Shown: in pieces, positions 25,875 to 35,137 of the stretch | Position numbering within the stretch: position 1 is the stretch's first letter | Layout: each line of letters begins with the position of its first letter | NCBI RefSeq assembly: GCF_000739715.2 | Contig: NZ_BBJC02000001.1 | Location: forward strand, 440,430 to 491,552 | Direction of reading: 5' to 3' | DNA from: Falsirhodobacter sp. alg1 | GTDB lineage: Bacteria > Pseudomonadota > Alphaproteobacteria > Rhodobacterales > Rhodobacteraceae | Length of the DNA stretch: 51,123 nt | The notes under the pieces: generated by a model | Told to the model about the DNA's origin: nothing | Databases searched by the model: none | What the model saw: only the letters and a program-made list of their open reading frames with translations | Position numbers and translations under genes: made by a program

Positions 25875-27206
25875 TCAGGAGTGGTAGGCACTTTCCCCAT
25901 GCGATGTGATGTCGAGGCCTTCGCGCTCCTGCTCTGCGGTAACACGCAGGCCCATGACCATATCCACGATCTTGAACAGGATGGCCGTTCCGATGCCGCA
26001 CCATACGATCGTGACGGCCACGGCGAGGATCTGTGTCCAGACTTGTCCGCCCATCGTGACGCCTTCGCCATATCCGATCCCGCCCAGCGAGGCGGAGGTG
26101 AAGATCCCCGTGCCGATCGCGCCGACGATACCGCCAACCCCGTGGATGCCGAACACATCAAGGCTGTCGTCATAGCCGAACTTGTTCTTCACCGTTGCCA
26201 CGAAGAAGTAGCAGATGGCCGAGGCGATTGCGCCCAGAACGATCGCGCCCATCGGACCGATCAGACCGGCGGCCGGTGTCACGGCGACCAGGCCGGTGAT
26301 CATGCCCGATACGGCGCCCAGCATGGAAGCTTTGCCGCGGGTTGCCGTTTCGATGACAGCCCATGCCAGAACAGCGCCGGCAGTGGCGGTGAAGGTGTTG
26401 ATCATGGCAAGTGCGGCACCGCCATTGGCTTCGAGGTTGGAGCCGACGTTAAATCCGAACCAGCCGACGAACAGCATCGAGGCGCCGACCATGGTCAGTG
26501 TCATCGAATGCGGCGCCATCATGTCGCGGCCAAGGCCAAGACGTTTGCCAAGGAACAGGCAGCCTACCAGACCGGCGATACCGGCATTGATGTGCACAAC
26601 CGTACCGCCTGCAAAATCAAGCGCACCCATGTTGAACAGCAGGCCGTTTCCATCCCAGACCATGTGGGCGACAGGGAAGTAGATGAAGGTTACCCACAGC
26701 AGGGTGAACAGGATCAGGCTGCCGAATTTCACACGCTCTGCAAAGGCACCCACGATCAGGGCGGGGGTGATGCAGGCGAATGTCATCTGGAAGCAGATGA
26801 AGACATATTCCGGAATGACGTAACCATCCGAGAATGTGGCAGCCATGCTGTCAGGCGTGACGCCCGCAAGGAACATCTTGGCAAAGCCGCCGAAGAACGG
26901 GCCTTCACCGCCGCCGAACGCGAACGAATAGCCGTATGTTACCCAGATCACGATGACCAGGGCGGTGATCATGGTGCACTGCATCAGCACCGAAAGCATG
27001 TTTTTGGACCGTACAAGGCCACCATAGAACAATGCGACGCCCGGCAGGATCATGAACAGGACCAGAACGGTGGACATCATCATCCACGCGACATCACCCT
27101 TGTCCATGATCGGTTCAACCGGCGCGACCGCATCCTGGGCCAACGCGGGCAGGGCGGCCAGCGTTGCAAGCGCGCCGAGGCTTGCGGTTTTCATCAAGTT
27201 TTTCAT
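25875..27206 (-). CDS. amtB: ammonium transporter AmtB
   Basis: The 443-residue inner-membrane channel conducts ammonium and is gated by GlnK. An N-terminal signal-like segment (residues 1-25, ending LPALAQ) is followed by 11 predicted transmembrane helices. Amt hallmarks are FYGGLVRSKNMLSVLMQ, the AHMVWDGNG region, the pore-lining histidines in GGTVVHINAG and DVFGIHGVGGIVGA, and the GFNVGSN motif. The ATG at 27204-27206 is the first one after the glnK stop with an AGGG ribosome site. It is 25 bp downstream of glnK, the usual glnK-amtB operon. Confidence 0.95.
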   Translation of the reverse strand: MKNLMKTASLGALATLAALPALAQDAVAPVEPIMDKGDVAWMMMSTVLVLFMILPGVALFYGGLVRSKNMLSVLMQCTMITALVIVIWVTYGYSFAFGGGEGPFFGGFAKMFLAGVTPDSMAATFSDGYVIPEYVFICFQMTFACITPALIVGAFAERVKFGSLILFTLLWVTFIYFPVAHMVWDGNGLLFNMGALDFAGGTVVHINAGIAGLVGCLFLGKRLGLGRDMMAPHSMTLTMVGASMLFVGWFGFNVGSNLEANGGAALAMINTFTATAGAVLAWAVIETATRGKASMLGAVSGMITGLVAVTPAAGLIGPMGAIVLGAIASAICYFFVATVKNKFGYDDSLDVFGIHGVGGIVGAIGTGIFTSASLGGIGYGEGVTMGGQVWTQILAVAVTIVWCGIGTAILFKIVDMVMGLRVTAEQEREGLDITSHGESAYHS

Positions 27207-27231
27207 TATCCCTATGTCCCCTAGCGCGCGT

Positions 27232-27570
27232 TCAGAGCGCGTCGTCGTTGATTTCGCCCGTCCGGACACGAACCGCATTCTCGACATCCAGCACAAAGAT
27301 TTTACCGTCACCGATCTTGTCGGTTTTGGCTGTGGTGCGGATCGTCTCTACGACAGGTTCGGCCAAGGCGTCCGATACCACAATTTCCAGTCGAACCTTC
27401 GGTACGAAATTCACGGCATATTCGGCGCCGCGATAGATTTCCGTGTGGCCGGATTGTGAGCCAAAGCCCTTAATTTCTGTTACCATCATGCCGCGCACGC
27501 CGATGGTGGTCAGGGCTTCGCGGACCTCCTCCAGCTTGAACGGCTTGATCGCTGCAATGATAAGTTTCAC
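27232..27570 (-). CDS. glnK: nitrogen regulatory protein PII (GlnK)
   Basis: The 112-residue PII protein senses ATP/ADP, 2-oxoglutarate and uridylylation state, and controls AmtB. It starts at GTG (27568-27570) with a GAGGGGA ribosome site; this gives the canonical N-terminus MKLIIAAIKPFKLEEV and the exact family length. The T-loop has the uridylylated tyrosine Y51 in GHTEIYRGAEY. The B-loop is at TAKTDKIGDGKIF. Linkage to amtB argues for GlnK rather than GlnB. I looked for a sigma54 (GG-N10-GC) promoter upstream and found none convincing. Confidence 0.95.
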   Translation of the reverse strand: MKLIIAAIKPFKLEEVREALTTIGVRGMMVTEIKGFGSQSGHTEIYRGAEYAVNFVPKVRLEIVVSDALAEPVVETIRTTAKTDKIGDGKIFVLDVENAVRVRTGEINDDAL

Positions 27571-27822
27571 AGTGCATCCCCTCGTCGGTGGCGGCCTTTC
27601 CCGGCCCTGCAGAAAGAAGGCGGGCTTTTGAGGCATTCGGCAACGTTCCGCTGAACGATAAGGCAGGTGTATCGGGGGCATGTAACGGTTTTGCCTTATA
27701 TCTGCACCTCATGGCTAAAAAATAGGCTGTTCGACAATTGGCGGTTTGTAGAGCCCCCCTAAACATCGTGCGGCAATCAGGATATGATCCAGGCAATAAT
27801 AAGGTGAACGAGGCGGACAGGC

Positions 27823-30033
27823 ATGAGTGGACCGGGTAAGGGAAAGCCCCTTGTGGCGGAGCGACGCTATGCGGCAGCATCCGGCACGGGTCGCGGCCGC
27901 AGTGGCGGCGGCACGGGTGGTGGGGGCAACAACAAGCGCCCCCCGCCCAAACGCAAGACGCCGCAACGCCGGAAGAAGCGGAATCCGCTGGTGGCCATGA
28001 TCGTCGGCCTGTGGACGCTGCTGCGCAAACTGGTCTGGGGCGTGTTCTGGCGCGCTACTCTGGCTGTGGTGCTGGTCGTCGCGGGGGCCACCTTCTATTT
28101 CTCGACCAAGTTGCCGGCCGTGAACGATCTGCTGGATGCCCGTATCCGCGGCTCTGTCACCATGCTGGACCGCGCGGGAGAGGTTTTTGCCTGGCGGGGG
28201 GAGACCTACGGCGGATCGCTGCGCTCCGAAGATGCCTCGGCCAACCTGCGCAATGCCGTCGTGGCCACCGAAGATCGCCGTTTCTACCGGCACTACGGTG
28301 TCAGCGCCCGTGGGATCGCTTCGGCTGTGGCGATCAACCTCCGGGCAGGGCGCGGCCCGTTCGAGGGGAACGGGGGGTCCACGATCACGCAGCAGGTCGC
28401 AAAGCTGCTGTGCCTTGGCGTGGAATACGACCATGACAAATGGGATACCGAGGCGGATTACGAGGCGGACTGCCGCCAGACCAGCCTTTGGCGCAAGATC
28501 AAGGAAGTACCCTTCGCCTTTGCGATGGAGGCGAAATATTCCAAGGCCGATATCCTGACGATCTATTTCAACCGCGTTTATCTGGGTGCGGGCGCACGTG
28601 GCTTCGAGGCTGCGGCGCAGCGGTATTTCGGAAAATCGGCGGCGGATGTTTCCCCGTCCGAAGCGGCGATGCTGGCGGGCCTGTTGAAGGCGCCCTCGTA
28701 TTACGCGCCCACGAACAACATGCAGCGCGCCACAGATCGGGCCAATGTCATCCTCGGGTTGATGGAGGAACAAGGTTATTTGACGGCTGCGCAGGAGCAG
28801 GATGCGATCGCCCATCCGGCGACACTGTCGCAGGCGGCACAAAGCCGGACCGGCGGCTTCTTTGCCGATTGGGTAATGGAATCCGGCCCGTCCTTCCTGA
28901 CACGTGATACGACCGAGGATGTGATCATCCAGACCACGCTAGACCAGCGGATCCAGCGGAACGCCGAAGAGGCCGTGACGCAGGTGTTCAAGGAAAAGGT
29001 CAGCCCCGGTTCCAAGGCACAGACGGCTGTGGTCGTGATGTCTGCGGACGGGGCCGTGCGCGGCATGGTGGGCGGCCGGACGGTAGAGCCTGCAGGCTCG
29101 TTCAACCGGGCAACGCAGGCCCTGCGGCAAACCGGATCGGCATTCAAGCCGTTCGTTTACGCTGCAGCCCTGAACGAAGGCTTCAGCCCTGCCGATTTCG
29201 TGGAGGACAAGCCCTTTACCCTAAATATTCCGGGATCGGGGCCATGGACCCCTTCGAACTATGATCACCGTTTCCGCGGGGTTGTGACGCTGACGCAGGC
29301 CCTGCAGGAATCGCTGAACATTCCGGCCGTGCGGGTTTCCGAGGCGGTCGGACGCCAAAAGGTCATCCAGGTGGCCGAGAAATTCGGGATCCATAGCAAT
29401 CTGGTGAACAGCCCGTCGCTGGCGCTTGGCGTGTCCGAAGCCACGCTGCTGGAAATGACGGGCGCCTACGCAGGTATCCTGAATGGGGGCACCGCGGTGC
29501 AACCCTACGGCCTGCTGGAACTGCGCTTGCAGGGCGACACCGCCCCGCTGATCGGCAAATCCGGCGGTACGGGAGAGCGTGTCATCTCGGATGAGGCGGC
29601 GCAGCTGCTTACCTACATGATGAGCCAAGTCGTGGAGAGCGGAACAGGCCGCAGGGCCCGGCTGCCTTCCGGACGTGAAGCAGCCGGCAAGACAGGAACA
29701 ACGCAAGCTGCACGCGATGCGTGGTTTGTGGGCTTCACCGCCGATTACGTGGTCGGTGTCTGGATGGGGTATGATGACAATACCCCGCTTCAGGGGACCA
29801 CTGGTGGCGGGCTGCCCGCCGATATCTGGCGCGAGGTGATGAGCCGGGTCGAAGATGGCCGCCCTCTGACCCCCTTGCGCAAGATCGTTCCTGCCCCCCG
29901 CGTCCCGCCGTCGGAGCCGACGAACCAGCCGGTCACGCAGCAAACGGCACCACCTGTGCAGCAACAGCAGCAGGATGATCCCAATGTGGCGGAACGCATC
30001 CTGAACGATGTTCGCCGCGCCTTCGGTGGATGA
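27823..30033 (+). CDS. class A penicillin-binding protein (PBP1A-type, bifunctional)
   Basis: The 736-residue enzyme polymerises glycan strands and cross-links peptides in the periplasm. A long basic, low-complexity cytoplasmic tail (residues 1-56, Gly/Lys/Arg/Pro-rich) precedes one transmembrane helix (about 78-95). The GT51 glycosyltransferase domain has catalytic E150 in ATEDRRFYRHYG and the GGSTITQQ motif. The transpeptidase domain has S439 in SAFK, SLN at 497-499 and KTGT at 623-626. The C-terminus ends in a Pro/Gln-rich stretch with five consecutive glutamines. It is transcribed alone and followed by a bidirectional terminator. Confidence 0.93.
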   Translation: MSGPGKGKPLVAERRYAAASGTGRGRSGGGTGGGGNNKRPPPKRKTPQRRKKRNPLVAMIVGLWTLLRKLVWGVFWRATLAVVLVVAGATFYFSTKLPAVNDLLDARIRGSVTMLDRAGEVFAWRGETYGGSLRSEDASANLRNAVVATEDRRFYRHYGVSARGIASAVAINLRAGRGPFEGNGGSTITQQVAKLLCLGVEYDHDKWDTEADYEADCRQTSLWRKIKEVPFAFAMEAKYSKADILTIYFNRVYLGAGARGFEAAAQRYFGKSAADVSPSEAAMLAGLLKAPSYYAPTNNMQRATDRANVILGLMEEQGYLTAAQEQDAIAHPATLSQAAQSRTGGFFADWVMESGPSFLTRDTTEDVIIQTTLDQRIQRNAEEAVTQVFKEKVSPGSKAQTAVVVMSADGAVRGMVGGRTVEPAGSFNRATQALRQTGSAFKPFVYAAALNEGFSPADFVEDKPFTLNIPGSGPWTPSNYDHRFRGVVTLTQALQESLNIPAVRVSEAVGRQKVIQVAEKFGIHSNLVNSPSLALGVSEATLLEMTGAYAGILNGGTAVQPYGLLELRLQGDTAPLIGKSGGTGERVISDEAAQLLTYMMSQVVESGTGRRARLPSGREAAGKTGTTQAARDAWFVGFTADYVVGVWMGYDDNTPLQGTTGGGLPADIWREVMSRVEDGRPLTPLRKIVPAPRVPPSEPTNQPVTQQTAPPVQQQQQDDPNVAERILNDVRRAFGG

Positions 30034-30036
30034 ATG

Positions 30037-30069
30037 AAAAAAGCCCCGCCAGACCGGCGGGGCTTTTTA
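30037..30069. terminator. bidirectional intrinsic terminator between PBP1A and mlaC
   Basis: An 8-bp GC core stem (30043-30050 with 30056-30063) is extended by A/T pairs. It is flanked by an A-run on the left and a T-run on the right, so it works in both directions for the two convergent genes. Confidence 0.9.
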
Positions 30070-30085
30070 TTCGGCCTATTGATGA

Positions 30086-30706
30086 TCAGGCGCTTTGCAA
30101 GGCGCGGGTCAGACGGTCGATGCTGCCGCCTTGCTGATCCAGAATCGCCTGAATCTCGGTCCGCTCGGACGCCAGCATGTTCACCCCTTGGATGATGATG
30201 TTGAAGAACTTGGGGCTGCCCGACGAGGTGGACACATGCCAGCGGACGTCTGCCGGCGAATTGCCGCGGGTATAGGCTGTGGAGACAACCTCATAATAGC
30301 TCTTGATCGGGTTCACGCCGGTCACCTTGATCTCACCGCCGACAAATTCACGGAAGCGGCGACCGTACTTGCGGGCCACATACCCCTGATAGGCGCTGGT
30401 GTAGGCCTGTAGCTGCGCTGCAGAGGCTTGACGTGCGGCCACGCCCAGTGTTGAGCGGGCAATGGTCGGGATATCGGCGTATTGTGCGAAAATACGCTCG
30501 AAATCATTGTACATCGCCTGGGTGGATTCACCCGAGGCGATTGTGCGGTTGACGGCTGCTACCGCCTGCTCCACCGCCCGGCGTGCCGCATCGGCGCCGC
30601 TTTGGGCCAGCGTCACTCCCGGAAGGGCAAAGACCGCCCCGCCGGCAAGCATGCCAGCCGTGACTGCGCGGCGGTTCAGGGTCGGAAGGGTCATCTTATT
30701 GTACAT
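30086..30706 (-). CDS. mlaC: MlaC/Ttg2D-family phospholipid-binding ABC transport protein
   Basis: The 206-residue periplasmic protein belongs to the MlaC (toluene-tolerance Ttg2) family, which shuttles phospholipids between outer and inner membrane. A signal segment covers about residues 1-35 and carries paired arginines before the hydrophobic stretch (LNRRAVTAGMLAGG), compatible with Tat export. The mature part has the family ADIPTIARSTLG and SAYQGYVARKYGRRF segments and the WHVSTSSGSPKFFNIIIQGVNM core, which lines the lipid pocket. The ATG at 30706 follows GAGGACGCAA. It overlaps mlaA by 11 bp. mlaFEDB are not nearby. Confidence 0.88.
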   Translation of the reverse strand: MYNKMTLPTLNRRAVTAGMLAGGAVFALPGVTLAQSGADAARRAVEQAVAAVNRTIASGESTQAMYNDFERIFAQYADIPTIARSTLGVAARQASAAQLQAYTSAYQGYVARKYGRRFREFVGGEIKVTGVNPIKSYYEVVSTAYTRGNSPADVRWHVSTSSGSPKFFNIIIQGVNMLASERTEIQAILDQQGGSIDRLTRALQSA

Positions 30707-31529
30707 TTGCGTCCTCGTAGGGATCTATGAAGTCTGCTGGCGCCGGGGCGGCTGCCCCGGTTCCGGCTGCATCGGCATATGGGTCTATAAACCCGTCATC
30801 GGCTGCCGCGGTTCCACGCCCGTTCTGTTGCAGTGTAAAGCGACGGTTCTGGAGGTATGCCAGACGTGCCTGCGAATAGCTGTCGGCGCTATCGTACAAC
30901 AGGTCGTTGATGGCACCGTCATATACATAACGATCATTGGCGATTTCGCCACCGCTGGCGGCAAGGCCATAGGTGCTTTCGGGTGATTCGATCACGAAGT
31001 GGGTCGGGTTCGCGATCACATCCACGATCATCCCCCATGTATCACGCTCGGTCGACGGGCCGAAGAACGGGTTCTCGACATATTGCCCTTCACCGACGCC
31101 CCACGTGTAGAGGGTCTCGCCGAAGTCGGTTTCATGCCCCCGAAGCCCGAGCGGCGTCGCCGGGTCGAAGATCCCCAGGATCCCGATGGTGGAGTTCACG
31201 ACGAAGCGGGCCGAATTTTCCAGCGCGCGGACGGGGCGGCCCTGTAGCAGGCCGTTCATGACCTCCTTGGGAAGGTCAAGGTTTTCCGCGACATTGGAGA
31301 TGCCGCTGCGCACGGGGCCGGGCACGACCTTGCCGTATCCCTGCGATACCGGGCGCAAAAAGCGGCGGTCAAAGGATTTGTTGAACTCGTGGCGTTCACG
31401 GTTCACCGATTCCAGCGGGTCATTCGTGCCCGTCGCATTCTGGGGCGCACCACAGCCTGCAAGGACGGCCAGAGTAGAAGCCGCAACAAAGGCGGAGGCC
31501 TTTTTCGGCAATGAAATATTAAGGCCCAT
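30696..31529 (-). CDS. mlaA: MlaA family outer-membrane lipoprotein (VacJ)
   Basis: The 277-residue lipoprotein removes mislocalised phospholipid from the outer leaflet of the outer membrane. The lipobox LAGC (about residues 23-26) follows a short signal peptide. The MlaA core includes NDPLESVNRERHEFNKSFD, VRALENSARFVVNSTIG and FGETLYTWGVGEGQYVENPFFGPSTERDTWG (listed separately as family blocks). The C-terminal tail is acidic and Ala/Pro-rich, with two near-identical FIDPY(A/E)D repeats. It is the first gene of a two-gene unit with mlaC and diverges from the type I secretion genes by 87 bp. Confidence 0.9.
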   Translation of the reverse strand: MGLNISLPKKASAFVAASTLAVLAGCGAPQNATGTNDPLESVNRERHEFNKSFDRRFLRPVSQGYGKVVPGPVRSGISNVAENLDLPKEVMNGLLQGRPVRALENSARFVVNSTIGILGIFDPATPLGLRGHETDFGETLYTWGVGEGQYVENPFFGPSTERDTWGMIVDVIANPTHFVIESPESTYGLAASGGEIANDRYVYDGAINDLLYDSADSYSQARLAYLQNRRFTLQQNGRGTAAADDGFIDPYADAAGTGAAAPAPADFIDPYEDANVQ

Positions 31530-31616
31530 GTCCTATCGCTTTCCTACAGATTGTTCCCAGTCGCGGGCATTTGGCACCGACTTATGCGCGTCACGCAGGG
31601 ATGACAATGATCCAGC

Positions 31617-33347
31617 ATGAATGGAAGCCGGATGGCTCGCGCGAATTCACGATGTGGTGCGAAAGAATTGAAGTGCGCCTTATACGAGTCAAGGGGCGCG
31701 ATCGTCGCTGTGGCCGTTTTTTCGGTCATCGTTAACCTCCTGATGCTGACCGGCCCGCTGTATATGATGCAGGTCTATGACCGGGTGCTGCCGGGACGTT
31801 CGCCCGAAACGCTGGTGGCCCTGTCCGCCCTAGGGGTTCTGCTGTTCGCGGCCATGGCTCTGCTGGATGTGTTGCGCGGCAGGATCATGGTGCGGGTCGG
31901 TGCCGCATTCCAGGACCGGCTTGATCTGAGGGTGCTTCAGGCATCGATGCGTGATCCAGCCGGGGCGCAGGGTGGTGGCCCGGCGGATCTTGAGGCCGTC
32001 CAGCGTTTTCTGGCCTCGCCGGTGGTGCCCGCCCTGTTCGATCTGCCGGGGACGCCGCTGTTCATGGCGCTGATATTCGTCTTTCACCCCGTTTTGGGCG
32101 GATTGGCATTGGGGGGCGGGGTGCTGCTGGCCGGAGTAACGCTGTTAAACCGCCATTTGTCCCGCCCGCCGTTGATTGCTGCCGGTCAATATGCGGCAGG
32201 GGCGGAGGGGGTGGCCGGAATGCTGCGTTCCGAGGGGGATGTGGTCCGGGCTCTCGGCATGTCCCGCGCGATAGAGGGGCGCTGGCAGGTGCTACGAGGG
32301 AAGGGGTTGCGTGATGCGGCACGCGCGGCAGAACTGACGGGCGGCTTTACAGCCACCACCCGCGTCATGCGGCTGTTCCTGCAATCGGCCATGCTGGGGG
32401 TCGGGGCATGGCTCGTTTTGCATCAGATGGTGGGGGCGGGTGCAATGATCGCCTGTTCCATCCTGATGGGGCGGGCGCTGGCTCCGGTGGAGACTGTCAT
32501 TGCACAATGGTCATTGGTAAGCCGCGCACAGGAGGGCTGGCAAAAGCTGGCCATTACGCTGGCCAATGTGCAATCCCCCGTACCGCCGCTGCCATTGCCG
32601 CGCCCTGCTGCGGTATTGCAAGTTGAAGGGGTTACGGCCATTCCGCCACGGGCGGAGCATCCCGTGTTGCGGCATATGTCCTTTGCCCTGCAGCCCGGAC
32701 AGGCTTTGGGGGTGATCGGGCCGTCGGGTGCGGGAAAGACCTCTTTGGCGCGGGTGCTGACGGGGGTATGGGGCACGCAGACGGGGACGGTACGGCTTGG
32801 CGGGGCGGCGTTGGAGCAATATGCGGGGGATACCCTTGGGGCCTATGTCGGATATCTGCCGCAACGGGTTGCCCTGTTCGACGGAACCGTGGCGGAGAAC
32901 ATTGCCCGCATGGGGACACCCGATGCGGCCCGCGTCATTGCCGCCGCCAGGGAGGCCGCCGCGCATGACATGATCCTCCGGTTGCCGCAGGGGTACGATA
33001 CGCCGGTGCAGGCCATAGGCGGCTGGCTGTCGGGCGGTGAGATCCAGCGGATCGGATTGGCCCGCGCGCTTTACGGCGATCCTGTACTACTGGTGCTGGA
33101 TGAACCGAATTCGAACCTCGACAATACCGGAACCGAAGCCCTTTCGTCGGCGATCCGGACGGCCAAAATGGCGGGGCGTGTCGTGGTGGTGATCGCGCAT
33201 CGCCCTGCAGCCATTCAGGAGTGCGATCTGCTGATGGTGATGGAGGCGGGGCAGCGCCGTGCCTTCGGCCTGCGCAATGACATCCTGCGCCAGATGGTGC
33301 GCAACCATACAGAAATCGTGCGACCTGCAGCAGGGTCCATGGCATGA
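31617..33347 (+). CDS. type I secretion system permease/ATPase (PrtD-like)
   Basis: The 576-residue ABC exporter half-protein powers secretion of unfolded RTX-type substrates. An N-terminal membrane domain (about 20-310) contains PLYMMQVYDRVLPGRSPETL, typical of PrtD/type I exporters without a C39 peptidase domain. The nucleotide-binding domain has Walker A GPSGAGKT at 368-375, signature LSGGE at 471-475, Walker B VLLVLDE at 490-496 and the H-loop histidine at about 528. The ATG at 31617 lacks a clear ribosome site; ATG 31632 is an alternative. It overlaps the HlyD-type adaptor gene by 4 bp. Confidence 0.92.
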   Translation: MNGSRMARANSRCGAKELKCALYESRGAIVAVAVFSVIVNLLMLTGPLYMMQVYDRVLPGRSPETLVALSALGVLLFAAMALLDVLRGRIMVRVGAAFQDRLDLRVLQASMRDPAGAQGGGPADLEAVQRFLASPVVPALFDLPGTPLFMALIFVFHPVLGGLALGGGVLLAGVTLLNRHLSRPPLIAAGQYAAGAEGVAGMLRSEGDVVRALGMSRAIEGRWQVLRGKGLRDAARAAELTGGFTATTRVMRLFLQSAMLGVGAWLVLHQMVGAGAMIACSILMGRALAPVETVIAQWSLVSRAQEGWQKLAITLANVQSPVPPLPLPRPAAVLQVEGVTAIPPRAEHPVLRHMSFALQPGQALGVIGPSGAGKTSLARVLTGVWGTQTGTVRLGGAALEQYAGDTLGAYVGYLPQRVALFDGTVAENIARMGTPDAARVIAAAREAAAHDMILRLPQGYDTPVQAIGGWLSGGEIQRIGLARALYGDPVLLVLDEPNSNLDNTGTEALSSAIRTAKMAGRVVVVIAHRPAAIQECDLLMVMEAGQRRAFGLRNDILRQMVRNHTEIVRPAAGSMA

Positions 33348-34618
33348 GCTGGTCCGTTCGCCCGCTTGCCATGACTGGGTTTGCGACGATTGCGACCTTG
33401 GGGGTGGTGCTCGGGGCGTGGGGCGGGCTTGCGCGATTGGATGGTGCGGTCGTCGCCATGGCCGAGGTGCGGGTGGAGCGTGATCGCCAGATCGTGCAGC
33501 ACCCCGATGGCGGTGTGGTGGCGGAGATTGCCGTAAAGGAAGGGCAATCCGTTACAGAAGGCCAGCTTCTGCTGCGGCTGGACGGCAATGCCCTGCGGTC
33601 GGAACTGTTCGTGGTGGAGGCGCAGCTGTTCGAGATCATGGCCCGCGCCGACCGGTTGGATGCCGAGCGTGACGGGGCTGACCGGATCATCTTTGCCGAT
33701 GATCTGCTGCAGGCATCCCGGACCAACCCCGAGATCCGGCGGCAGATGGAGGGTCAGACGCGCCTGTTCGATGCCCGCCGTGAAACGCTGGCCCGCCAGA
33801 TAGACCAGATCCATCGCCGGCAGGAGCAGACGGGAAACGAGATCGAAGGGCTGACTGCCCAACGCACGGCGCTGGACAGGCAGGCCGATCTGATCGGGCG
33901 TGAACTGGAGGATCAGCGCATATTGCTTTCGAAAGGTCTGACGCAGGTCAGCCGTGTGATGGCGCTGGAGCGGGAGGCCGCCCGACTGACTGGCGAACAG
34001 GGCGGCGTGGATGCGCAAAAGGCCGAGGCGCAGGGCCGCATCACCGAATTCGGGTTGGAAGAATTGCGACTGACGGCGGCCCGCCGTGAGGATGCGATCA
34101 GCCAGACACGTGATTTCGCCTACCAGCGGATGGAGTTGCAGGAACGCCGGCGGGCACTGACGCAAAAGATCGCAGATCTGGATGTGCGCGCACCCGTGGC
34201 GGGGGTCGTGCTGGGGCTGACGGTGACCACCCCCCGCGCCGTGGTGCGCCCTGCGGACCCGATCCTCTATCTGATCCCGCAAGACCGGGCCTTGGTGCTC
34301 GAGGCACGCATCCCCCCGCGCAATATCGACGAGGTTCGGACAGGTCAGTCCGTGCGGATCGTTCTGCCATCCTTTCCCATGCGGAATGCACCGGATGTCG
34401 AGGGGGCCATCACCTCGGTTTCGGCTGATACCCTGCGCGATGACAGAGGCGCACCCTATTACCGTGCCGAGGTGGCGCTGGACAGCGGTACAGTACCCGC
34501 GTCGCTGGTGCCGGGAATGCCCGCAGAGGTCTTTGTCCGTACCGGAAGCCGCACGCCGCTTGCCTATCTGCTTCGGCCTTTTGCCGTTTATTTTGACAGG
34601 GCATTGAGGGAAAGCTGA
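33344..34618 (+). CDS. HlyD family type I secretion periplasmic adaptor subunit (PrtE-like)
   Basis: The 424-residue membrane-fusion protein links the ABC exporter to an outer-membrane TolC-like channel. It has a short cytoplasmic N-terminus, one transmembrane helix (about 12-30) and a first lipoyl half (IVQHPDGGVVAEIAVKEGQSV). A long coiled-coil hairpin follows (about 85-270). The second lipoyl half and beta-barrel (DLDVRAPVAGVVLG, then PGMPAEVFVRTGSRTPLAYLLRPF) close it. It is coupled to the ABC gene by an ATGA overlap. No substrate or TolC gene is adjacent. Confidence 0.92.
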   Translation: MSWSVRPLAMTGFATIATLGVVLGAWGGLARLDGAVVAMAEVRVERDRQIVQHPDGGVVAEIAVKEGQSVTEGQLLLRLDGNALRSELFVVEAQLFEIMARADRLDAERDGADRIIFADDLLQASRTNPEIRRQMEGQTRLFDARRETLARQIDQIHRRQEQTGNEIEGLTAQRTALDRQADLIGRELEDQRILLSKGLTQVSRVMALEREAARLTGEQGGVDAQKAEAQGRITEFGLEELRLTAARREDAISQTRDFAYQRMELQERRRALTQKIADLDVRAPVAGVVLGLTVTTPRAVVRPADPILYLIPQDRALVLEARIPPRNIDEVRTGQSVRIVLPSFPMRNAPDVEGAITSVSADTLRDDRGAPYYRAEVALDSGTVPASLVPGMPAEVFVRTGSRTPLAYLLRPFAVYFDRALRES

Positions 34619-34675
34619 CTTGCCCTGCCTTTGGCGCATCGCTAGCGTGCCGCAGAAATCAACAGGAGCCGCTTC

Positions 34676-35137
34676 ATGAACGCCATCGAAAGCCGTATTT
34701 CCGAACTGGGCCTGACCCTGCCCGAGGCACCGCTGCCGGTTGCGAACTATGTCCCTTTCGTGCGTACGGGCAATCTGGTGCATATTTCGGGGCAGGTGGC
34801 ACGGAATGACGATGGCCCTGTCACCGGAAAGCTGGGTGCGGGGCTTGAAGTCAAGGAGGGGGCCGAGGCTGCAAAGCTCTGCGCGCTCAGCCTGCTGGCG
34901 CAGCTTCGCGCGGCCTGTGACGGGGATCTGGGCCGCGTCGTGCGTGTGGTCAAGCTGGTGGGGTTTGTGAACTCTACCGCGGAGTTCACCGATCAACCGG
35001 CAGTGATCAACGGCGCATCCGATCTGATGGTTGCCATATTCGGCGATGCTGGTCGGCATGCCCGTTCGGCGGTTTCGGCGGCCAGCTTGCCGATGGGGGT
35101 CGCGGTGGAAATCGAAGGCCTGTTCGAGGTTCGCTGA
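34676..35137 (+). CDS. RidA family protein (YjgF/YER057c/UK114, long subtype)
   Basis: The 153-residue protein is of the longer RidA subtype. RidA proteins hydrolyse reactive enamine/imine intermediates from PLP enzymes. Conserved blocks are PVANYVPFVRTGNLVHISGQ, VKLVGFVNSTAEF and HARSAVSAASLPMGVAVEIEG, the last carrying the active-site arginine. An AGGAG ribosome site lies about 7 nt upstream. Its TGA overlaps the GDPD gene start by one base. Confidence 0.9.
   Translation: MNAIESRISELGLTLPEAPLPVANYVPFVRTGNLVHISGQVARNDDGPVTGKLGAGLEVKEGAEAAKLCALSLLAQLRAACDGDLGRVVRVVKLVGFVNSTAEFTDQPAVINGASDLMVAIFGDAGRHARSAVSAASLPMGVAVEIEGLFEVR

Noticed and set aside
27571-27720. Possible sigma54 promoter for glnK-amtB
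   Set aside because: I could not find GG-N10-GC with the flanking consensus at a sensible position.
27881-27960. Gly/Arg/Lys-rich low-complexity start of PBP1A as a separate small gene or misannotation
   Set aside because: It is in frame with a ribosome site before ATG 27823; basic low-complexity tails are common in alphaproteobacterial class A PBPs.
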